Assembly: GCA_964427425.1 (NCBI GenBank)
Contig: CAYRUD010000006.1
Coordinates: 1 to 7,035, forward strand
Length of the DNA: 7,035 bases
Direction of reading: 5' to 3'
DNA from: CAYRUD01 sp964427425
GTDB lineage: Bacteria; Chlamydiota; Chlamydiia; Chlamydiales; FEN-1388
Within the stretch, counting starts at the first letter, position 1; every line of letters begins with the position of its first letter. The notes under the pieces are model-generated. The model worked only from the letters and a program-made list of their open reading frames with translations, was not told the origin of the DNA and made no database searches. Shown here one piece after another: positions 1-4,217 of the stretch. Made by a program: the position numbers and the translations under genes.

Positions 1-117
1 TGCAAAGGGCTAAAGCCCTTAGCCATCCATGGTGCAGAGGCCTCCGGGCGAAAGAAAAAGCCCAGGAGATATACAATACAGACGCGATGGGAGCATTACT
101 CATGGGTCAGAGATTAA
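1..117 (+). CDS. C-terminal end of an unidentified gene (partial)
   Basis: Frame 1 is open from the first base to a TAA at 115-117, giving 38 residues that end in ...RWEHYSWVRD. The stretch is basic in the middle (GRKKKPRR) and aromatic at the end; no family is recognised. It would overlap the next gene by 16 nt, starting from the preferred start at 102, a common arrangement for co-transcribed, translationally coupled genes. The alternative is that this is chance open frame, since 38 codons is short. The start and most of the protein lie outside the window, so the product cannot be named. Confidence 0.4.
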   Translation, partial: CKGLKPLAIHGAEASGRKKKPRRYTIQTRWEHYSWVRD

Positions 118-821
118 ACGACTTCAACCAAAAAAGGGGCAAATCCCTCCTCAGTCTCCGACTGCCGTTAGTGGGATTAGCCGGCGCCCTGCTCTTTGTA
201 GGAATCGCTTTTTTGGGCAGGCAAAAGTTTGAACCCCCTACTCTCATCACCACCGCAGCCCAAAACGTCTCTTTTCCAATGGTTACCTCTCAAGATCCTG
301 CAAATAAACGCTCATCTTCTGACCAGCTCTCAAAAGAGGCTCCAAAAAACTCATCACTCCAGCAAGATACCACCCGTTCACTGGCTGAGGAGGAATCCTT
401 GCGCCCTGAGGTTCTGAAGGCATGGGTGACAGAATACGCAAAGCTTCAGCGTGTGTTGATCAAAAACCCTCAACAACTCTCTCACTATCAAGAGCTCCTT
501 CGCTCACCGGAGGTTCAACAAGCCATGAGGAAAACTTTGTTAAATCCTAAAAGCTCTGAACAGGAGAAAAATACCGCTGTGGATTACATTCTGGAACTAG
601 TCACGCAGGAGCCCCGGGAAGCTCAAGCCCTCTGGTCCGCTGTGCTCGAGCAAGCCAGTAGCCCTGAACACCCCCTCTGGGAGTGGCAAGTGGAGCTTGC
701 CTATCGCCTTATGCACCACCCCGACTTCCCCGTGTCTGAAGAGGAGCTAGCTCGGCATTGGAACTACTCCGGGAAAAAAGAGGCCCTGGCGAGGATGCAT
801 CTTCCCTTCGACGAGCTCTAA
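102..821 (+). CDS. membrane-anchored helical protein of unknown function
   Basis: This gene encodes 239 residues of unknown function. A start at 102 is preferred over the ATG at 87, because GGGAG at 89-93 lies 8 nt before it while the 87 start has its nearest AGGAG 18 nt away. A short basic N-terminus (about residues 1-19) is followed by one hydrophobic segment (about 20-38, rich in Leu, Gly and Ala) with no convincing signal peptidase site. This suggests a single-pass inner membrane anchor with the rest in the periplasm. Residues about 40-90 are polar, Ser/Gln/Lys-rich and probably disordered. The remainder is rich in Glu, Gln, Leu and Ala and looks all-helical, like a small helical-repeat or scaffold domain. 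No catalytic motif or Cys pair is visible. The frame is clean and codon use matches its neighbours, so it is probably real. Confidence 0.75.
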   Translation: MGQRLNDFNQKRGKSLLSLRLPLVGLAGALLFVGIAFLGRQKFEPPTLITTAAQNVSFPMVTSQDPANKRSSSDQLSKEAPKNSSLQQDTTRSLAEEESLRPEVLKAWVTEYAKLQRVLIKNPQQLSHYQELLRSPEVQQAMRKTLLNPKSSEQEKNTAVDYILELVTQEPREAQALWSAVLEQASSPEHPLWEWQVELAYRLMHHPDFPVSEEELARHWNYSGKKEALARMHLPFDEL

Positions 822-856
822 CCAGAGTTGTTTTGGCACAAAAATGCATTGTTTTT

Positions 857-885
857 TTGTCGAGAGCATCCGACTATGCTAGAAT
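857..885 (+). promoter_or_regulatory. sigma70-type promoter for the Fe-S carrier gene
   Basis: A -35 box TTGTCG (857-862) and a -10 box TAGAAT (880-885) are separated by 17 bp, with TGC just before the -10 (877-879), making an extended -10. Transcription would begin near 892, giving a leader of about 93 nt before the ATG at 985. This is a motif match by eye. Confidence 0.55.
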
Positions 886-938
886 TGAGCGAAAAGTGGG
901 CTTGCTATTCCCCACGCTCTTTTAGGGTAATGAAAAAC

Positions 939-954
939 TCTCGAGCCCTCGAGA
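939..954. repeat. perfect 7-bp inverted repeat in the hesB-like leader
   Basis: TCTCGAG (939-945) and CTCGAGA (948-954) flank a 2-nt centre. The repeat sits downstream of the predicted promoter and 30 nt before the start codon. It could be an operator for a dimeric regulator or a short RNA hairpin. It does not resemble an IscR site that I recognise. Confidence 0.4.
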
Positions 955-984
955 ACCTGAGCTACTGTGTAATGGAGGACCAAC

Positions 985-1311
985 ATGATCCGTGTTTCTG
1001 AATCTGCCCAACAAAAATTAAAAGAATTGCGGCAACAAGAAGGTAAGGATGAGAGTTGGTTTTTGCGGGTGAAGGTCAAAAAAGGTGGTTGTTCAGGACT
1101 TTCTTACGCCCTGGAGTTTGATCAACATAAAAATCCACAGGATTTTGTTGTAGAAAACAGCGAGCCCCAAGTGATCGTAGATCGCGATTCCTTTATGTAC
1201 ATTGCAGGAATGACTCTCGACTATTCCGGCGGGCTCAATGGCAAAGGCTTTGTGTTTGAAAATCCCAACGCCTCTAAGACTTGCGGTTGTGGCTCAAGTT
1301 TTAATGTGTGA
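985..1311 (+). CDS. HesB/IscA/ErpA-family A-type iron-sulfur carrier
   Basis: The product is a 108-residue cytoplasmic A-type carrier of the HesB-like/IscA/ErpA family, which receives Fe-S clusters from the scaffold and passes them to apo-proteins. The three invariant cysteines are present: C36 in GGCSGL, and C100 and C102 in the C-terminal TCGCGSSF. Length is typical of the family and the protein is complete. GGAGG at 974-978 lies 6 nt before the ATG, an ideal spacing. No scaffold (IscU/NifU), cysteine desulfurase or SUF gene lies beside it, so whether it acts like IscA, ErpA or SufA cannot be told from context. Its own promoter (857-885) suggests it is transcribed separately from the gene upstream. 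Confidence 0.95.
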   Translation: MIRVSESAQQKLKELRQQEGKDESWFLRVKVKKGGCSGLSYALEFDQHKNPQDFVVENSEPQVIVDRDSFMYIAGMTLDYSGGLNGKGFVFENPNASKTCGCGSSFNV

Positions 1312-1828
1312 TTTCGTGGAGGTTGGTCGCCCAACCCCGGCGACTGCTAGGTTAACCCAACCTCTAGACATTATTAAACTATTTCATCTCGGGCCACAAG
1401 GAATTTTTGAAAAAGCGGCTCCTTTATACAGATCCGGCAGCTCTTTGCGCGAGCTTGCAAGAGAGCTGCAAATCCCACAGACCACACTTCGCAAGACCCT
1501 GTTGGATGGCGGGATGGACCTGCGACCAAGCAACCGAGTCCGCAATTCTCTTCCTACCAATATTAAGCGCCCTCATATCGGTGTCTCACCGTATGGGTAT
1601 TGCATCATCCGGGGTAGCTTGGTTGAGGTTCCCAAAGAGCAAGAAGTCATCCGGCTTGTCCTCAAGCTCCGGTCCGAAAACAAGACCCTTTCCGCCATTG
1701 CGGAACATCTAAATAAGCACCGAGTGAAGCCTCGCAACGCAAAGCGCTGGGATCACTCAACAGTCAACTCGATCATAAAACGTAACATCAAAAAGCAATC
1801 TAAGGAGGACCATTATGATTCCAAATAA
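1304..1828 (+). CDS. HTH plus 'recombinase'-domain protein lacking a resolvase catalytic domain
   Basis: A start at 1304 gives 174 residues. Residues about 41-75 look like a helix-turn-helix of the resolvase or phage type (SGSSLRELARELQIPQTTLRK). Residues about 90-162 follow the pattern of the 'recombinase' domain of large serine recombinases (PF07508-like): PYGY at 96-99, then an E-x-x-V-I-R-L helix, LSAIAEHLN (129-137), and RWDHSTVNSIIKRN at the end. The N-terminal catalytic domain with the nucleophilic serine is absent, so recombinase activity is not expected. DNA binding is plausible. The ATG overlaps the stop of the preceding gene (ATGTGTGA) but has no clear ribosome binding site, and in-frame alternatives are no better. 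It is either a small domesticated DNA-binding protein or a relic of an integrated element. Confidence 0.6.
   Translation: MCDFVEVGRPTPATARLTQPLDIIKLFHLGPQGIFEKAAPLYRSGSSLRELARELQIPQTTLRKTLLDGGMDLRPSNRVRNSLPTNIKRPHIGVSPYGYCIIRGSLVEVPKEQEVIRLVLKLRSENKTLSAIAEHLNKHRVKPRNAKRWDHSTVNSIIKRNIKKQSKEDHYDSK
1319..1364 (+). repeat. nested, competing inverted repeats after the hesB-like stop
   Basis: GAGGTTGG (1319-1326) can pair with CCAACC (1331-1336; 6 bp, tetraloop TCGC) or with CCAACCTC (1357-1364; 8 bp). A further AGGTT/AACCT pair lies at 1349-1363. The pairings exclude one another, as in attenuators. They cover a GGAGG at 1318-1322 that has no in-frame start codon at a useful distance. There is no T-tract, so a simple terminator is unlikely. 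Confidence 0.35.
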
Positions 1829-1985
1829 ACTTATCCAAGCCGCAGTCGCCGCAGCTCTTGTTGCCGCCGCAACCGGACAGCTACCGAAGTTCATCCAGAC
1901 CGTACGTGTAGCGCAGTATCAGCTTCTCAAGGACTCGCAAGCGTCTAAGTGGGGCAAACCCTTACTCCTACCAATCAAGAAATAG
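1815..1985 (+). CDS. 56-residue small protein with hydrophobic N-terminus, unknown function
   Basis: An ATG at 1815 opens a 56-codon frame ending in TAG at 1983-1985. AAGGAGG at 1802-1808 lies 6 nt before it, the best ribosome binding site in the window. The N-terminal part is a lysine followed by an Ala/Val/Leu-rich stretch (about residues 6-20). The rest is cationic (Lys/Arg at 25, 31, 39, 46, 48, 55 and 56). This fits a short membrane-inserted or exported peptide. It overlaps the end of the preceding HTH-recombinase-like gene by 14 nt, so the two are probably co-translated. I recognise no family. A toxin-like membrane peptide is conceivable from composition alone, but nothing here proves it. 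Confidence 0.6.
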   Translation: MIPNKLIQAAVAAALVAAATGQLPKFIQTVRVAQYQLLKDSQASKWGKPLLLPIKK

Positions 1986-1999
1986 CGAGCATTTGCTCG
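1986..1999 (+). other. short hairpin just after the small ORF
   Basis: CGAGC (1986-1990) and GCTCG (1995-1999) flank an ATTT loop directly after the stop codon at 1983-1985. No T-run follows, so it is a weak candidate for transcript-end processing rather than a convincing intrinsic terminator. Confidence 0.25.
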
Positions 2000-2029
2000 A
2001 CCATTAAAAGGTTTAGAGTCATTGCACAC

Positions 2030-2059
2030 TTGGCAGTCATGTCTAGCATAAACTATTCT
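2030..2059 (+). promoter_or_regulatory. predicted promoter of the fluoride riboswitch-crcB transcript
   Basis: TTGGCA (2030-2035) matches the -35 consensus at five of six bases. TATTCT (2054-2059) follows after 18 bp as the -10. The predicted start, near 2066, falls exactly at the 5' edge of the riboswitch aptamer, which supports the assignment. Confidence 0.6.
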
Positions 2060-2065
2060 AAACAT

Positions 2066-2116
2066 AGGCAATGGAGTCTGCCTTGTAACCGCCAGAGTGG
2101 CTGATGACTCCTACTG
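2066..2116 (+). promoter_or_regulatory. fluoride riboswitch (crcB motif) aptamer
   Basis: The sequence follows the crcB-motif consensus closely. Stem P1 is GGCA (2067-2070) with UGCC (2079-2082), and its loop carries AUGGAGUC. AACC (2087-2090) precedes the second stem, GCCA (2091-2094) with UGGC (2098-2101), and the conserved GCUGAUGACUCCUAC tail follows (2100-2114). GGAGUC (2073-2078) pairs perfectly with GACUCC (2106-2111), forming the pseudoknot known to close around the fluoride and magnesium ions in this class. The motif sits immediately upstream of a fluoride channel gene, which is its classical position. By the known biology, fluoride binding should raise expression of that gene. Confidence 0.95.
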
Positions 2117-2142
2117 AATTTCAGAATTCCTTTCAGTGGGAG
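2108..2142 (+). promoter_or_regulatory. expression platform: Shine-Dalgarno-sequestering hairpin
   Basis: Bases 2108-2118 pair with 2132-2142 over 11 bp, with one U-G wobble (2112 with 2138) and a 13-nt loop. The 3' arm contains most of the GGGAGG ribosome binding site (2138-2143). The 5' arm shares CUCC (2108-2111) with the pseudoknot strand. The pseudoknot and this hairpin therefore cannot form together, which implies a translational switch that is off without fluoride and on with it. Confidence 0.8.
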
Positions 2143-2147
2143 GCCTC

Positions 2148-2513
2148 GTGCTTTTAAATATCCTTCTTGTGGGCGCTGGCGGTTTTATCGGGTCCGTGGC
2201 TCGCTATCTCATCTATCTTTTCATGAAGCCCCAAAATTCCACATTTCCAGTGGGTACGTTGACAGTCAACGTCGTGGGCTGTTTTCTGATCGGACTATTA
2301 GCTGCCTATGCGGAAAGGAGTCTGCCTGCGCGTTCTTCACTGATGCTCTTTCTTTCTACTGGATTGCTAGGCGGCTTCACCACCTTTTCAGCTTTTGGAC
2401 TTGAGACGGTCACCATGATCCGAGACCGTCAGCTCACTTCGGCAATCACTTATGTATTCTTGAGTCTTCTCCTGGGATTGAGTGCCGTCTTTCTAGGAAA
2501 ATTTCTTTCCTGA
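2148..2513 (+). CDS. crcB: CrcB/Fluc fluoride channel
   Basis: The 121-residue product is a CrcB/Fluc fluoride channel, which works as a dual-topology dimer in the inner membrane and lets cytoplasmic fluoride leak out. Four hydrophobic segments fit the four-helix fold. Family signatures are present: GGFIGSVARY near the N-terminus, VGTLTVNVVGCFLIG with the conserved Asn, and STGLLGGFTTFSAFGLE with the phenylalanine-box residues. A GTG start at 2148 is preferred because GGGAGG (2138-2143) lies 4 nt upstream. The GTG at 2136 would sit inside the sequestering hairpin and has no site of its own. Its position behind a fluoride riboswitch confirms the function. It is convergent with the copper operon. 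Confidence 0.97.
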   Translation: MLLNILLVGAGGFIGSVARYLIYLFMKPQNSTFPVGTLTVNVVGCFLIGLLAAYAERSLPARSSLMLFLSTGLLGGFTTFSAFGLETVTMIRDRQLTSAITYVFLSLLLGLSAVFLGKFLS

Positions 2514-2561
2514 CTCCTGTTCTACGGAGGAAGAGTGCGAAAACTCTCGAAGACTTAAGTA
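2514..2561. other. short convergent intergenic gap, weak hairpin only
   Basis: AGAGT (2532-2536) and ACTCT (2543-2547) form a 5-bp stem between crcB and the end of the copper operon. No T-tract follows on either strand, so I see no good terminator for either transcript. Confidence 0.3.
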
Positions 2562-3212
2562 CTAGCGCTCGAAACGACATTCGACAGGGATGAAATCGGC
2601 TCCAGGGCGATATTTGTAGAATCGGGCATTTTGAATTTGGTGGCGTTCGTTAGTGTCAAATATTAGCTTGGTGGCCAGCTCACTGTCACTCGAACTGTAA
2701 AAGAACGATCTGCCATTTCGTTTTAGACCCAGGTCTCCAATGGAGTTGACGTATGCGGTTCCTTTATAAGATCCGTTCGCGTACTCGTAGCGAATTGTGC
2801 TGTACCTGTTTTTCCTGACTTCAACCTCAATATTTATTTTCGGACTTTTTCCGTAAGCGCCAGTACAGAAAACGGTATTTGCGGACGATGGTGGTACTTG
2901 TTGAACTTTACTGAGCCAAATAATCACGAGATCACCGTCATCATTCTGATCAGCAGAGAACTTCACTTGATCTCCAATTTGAATGCCCTGCAAAAGCTGT
3001 TCATCATCAACAAGAAATGGCATCGTCATGCCGGGCATACCTAGGTTAGGAATAGCTTCGTGTTTAAGTGTGACCTGTTTATTGGCTACATCTATTCTTT
3101 TTACGATTCCATTCACTACCGGGTATCCTGCCGGAGGCGCGCTTGATAATTCATTGGCAGAGGCCGAAAGGCCCAAGAAACTGAGTGTGATTGCTAAGAC
3201 CAACTTTCTCAT
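2562..3212 (-). CDS. periplasmic CusF-like copper-binding protein with extra C-terminal domain
   Basis: Starting at 3212, the protein has 216 residues. This start sits behind GGGGGG and begins a clean signal peptide (MRKLVL..., likely cut after LSASA, residue 19), whereas the upstream ATG at 3245 would add a non-secretory leader. Residues about 33-102 match the CusF fold: GIVKRID, then VTLKHEAIP, MPGMTMPF and GDQVKF. In E. coli CusF the metal is held by His, Trp, Met and Met. Here H51, M62 and M64 line up, while the tryptophan position holds M59. Residues about 112-216 form a second, unrecognised domain, rich in Tyr, Asn and beta-type sequence, with cysteines at 116 and 212 that could form a disulfide. 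As last gene of the copper operon it is probably a periplasmic Cu(I) chaperone or sink. Confidence 0.85.
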   Translation of the reverse strand: MRKLVLAITLSFLGLSASANELSSAPPAGYPVVNGIVKRIDVANKQVTLKHEAIPNLGMPGMTMPFLVDDEQLLQGIQIGDQVKFSADQNDDGDLVIIWLSKVQQVPPSSANTVFCTGAYGKSPKINIEVEVRKNRYSTIRYEYANGSYKGTAYVNSIGDLGLKRNGRSFFYSSSDSELATKLIFDTNERHQIQNARFYKYRPGADFIPVECRFER

Positions 3213-3234
3213 GGATTGTCCCCCCAACGTGAGT

Positions 3235-3648
3235 TTAATGACCACTATGATTTTCGTGAGAATCTTGAGATTTCGGCGAGCTATGTAGGCTCGAATCTTT
3301 CATGTATTTCTCAAAATTTTTCTTGCTCTCAAAATACAAAACATTTCCAGCTGCGTTTGCGGCGATGACCGCAGTCGCTTTATCCACGGATTTTTTTGAT
3401 ACAGGATCGGTAGCTGTGCGAGCTTTTTTATCCTCAGTCAGTGTCTGCTTGCAGTTGTCACAGCAGCCATAATACGTCTTTCCGTCAACTTTGACGGGAA
3501 TTTGTGGTCTGGCAAAATGCGCTTCGGTGACCATACAAACTGTCTGATTGGGCACAATCTTCCAACTCATATCGTGGCCCTCATGAGCGGATTGAGCAAA
3601 ACTAGTTGCTGAGATCATGACCGAAAATAGAAGTGCTATCATTTTCAT
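3235..3648 (-). CDS. periplasmic Cys/His-rich YHS/TRASH-like metal-binding protein
   Basis: The 137-residue product has a signal peptide, likely cut after SFA (residue 18). The mature N-terminus is HEGHDM. C38, then the YYGCCDNC motif (C62, C63, C66), gives a Cys arrangement like TRASH-type metal-binding domains. DPV (81-83) and LYFESKKNFEKY (about 104-115) resemble the YHS domain found in copper-resistance proteins. The tail from about residue 121 is rich in His and Ser and ends in GH. All of this fits heavy-metal, probably copper, binding in the periplasm. It begins 5 nt after the haem protein gene ends, with GAGGAG just upstream overlapping that gene's end, and stops 22 nt before the CusF-like gene. 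The exact family name is uncertain. Confidence 0.8.
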   Translation of the reverse strand: MKMIALLFSVMISATSFAQSAHEGHDMSWKIVPNQTVCMVTEAHFARPQIPVKVDGKTYYGCCDNCKQTLTEDKKARTATDPVSKKSVDKATAVIAANAAGNVLYFESKKNFEKYMKDSSLHSSPKSQDSHENHSGH

Positions 3649-3653
3649 ACTTT

Positions 3654-4193
3654 TTACTTCTCCTCTTTTACATTGTTGATTTTCTCTATACTGGACTTAA
3701 CCCAATTTTGAATTGCATGTATCTCTTCAGTCTTAATCCTCGAAGACCAATGCAAAAGTTGGTATCTTAAAGGCGGCATTGTACCTTGTTGGATAGAATC
3801 TCGAATTGCGATCAAATCCTGTTCAGGTGTGCCGTGCCCGCGAAAAGGAAAATTGTTCGACATATCAAGATGGTTTTTAGATTCTTTTATGTCGTAATCG
3901 ATAAGTTTCTTAGCCCCAGGCAGGGAATAGTACCAAGGGTACTGCGTATCCGATCCATGGCAATTCATGCAGCTTCTTTGAAAAATTGGTTTGATCGTTT
4001 GAAGGTACTCGTTGTTAATCGCTTTGAGCGCAGGGATTTCATTTGTAGAGAGAGTGTTACTAACAATCTCCTTATCGATATGATCCTCTCCCTTGTGCGC
4101 ATGAAGAATACCCGCATAGGCGGAAAAGAAAGTCAGGGCTAAAATAGCCCAAACCTTCTTCTTATCTTTCGGATGTCGATCCAGAGAACCCAA
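3654..4193 (-). CDS. Haem_bd-type periplasmic monohaem cytochrome c-like protein
   Basis: The 179-residue product carries one c-type haem site, CMNCH (C75, C78, H79). The surrounding pattern matches the Haem_bd domain (PF14376-like): IKPIFQRSC, YPWYYSLPGAKKLIDYDI, NNFPFRGHG, and GTMPPLRYQLLHW, where M139 is a plausible axial ligand. A basic N-region (KDKKK) precedes a hydrophobic segment (about 14-31), so the protein is exported or membrane-tethered with a periplasmic domain. It appears to use a TTG start at 4193, supported by GGGAG six bases upstream; no ATG exists before the haem site. It follows the multicopper oxidase gene by 24 nt. Its job in the copper operon, perhaps electron transfer for copper oxidation, is inference. 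Confidence 0.88.
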   Translation of the reverse strand: MGSLDRHPKDKKKVWAILALTFFSAYAGILHAHKGEDHIDKEIVSNTLSTNEIPALKAINNEYLQTIKPIFQRSCMNCHGSDTQYPWYYSLPGAKKLIDYDIKESKNHLDMSNNFPFRGHGTPEQDLIAIRDSIQQGTMPPLRYQLLHWSSRIKTEEIHAIQNWVKSSIEKINNVKEEK

Positions 4194-4217
4194 GCTTAAC
4201 TCCCAATTCCTTACTTT

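Noticed and set aside
5..20. Inverted repeat AAGGGCT/AGCCCTT
   Set aside because: The 2-nt loop is too tight, there is no T-tract, and it lies inside the likely upstream coding frame.
822..860. A-run/T-run around ATGCAT as a terminator for the first gene
   Set aside because: The stem is A/T only, with no GC-rich core, and the T-run overlaps the predicted hesB-like promoter.
935..2550. Shared 11-mer AAAACTCTCGA at 935-945 and 2540-2550
   Set aside because: Short, no flanking similarity and no third copy seen, so chance is the simplest explanation.
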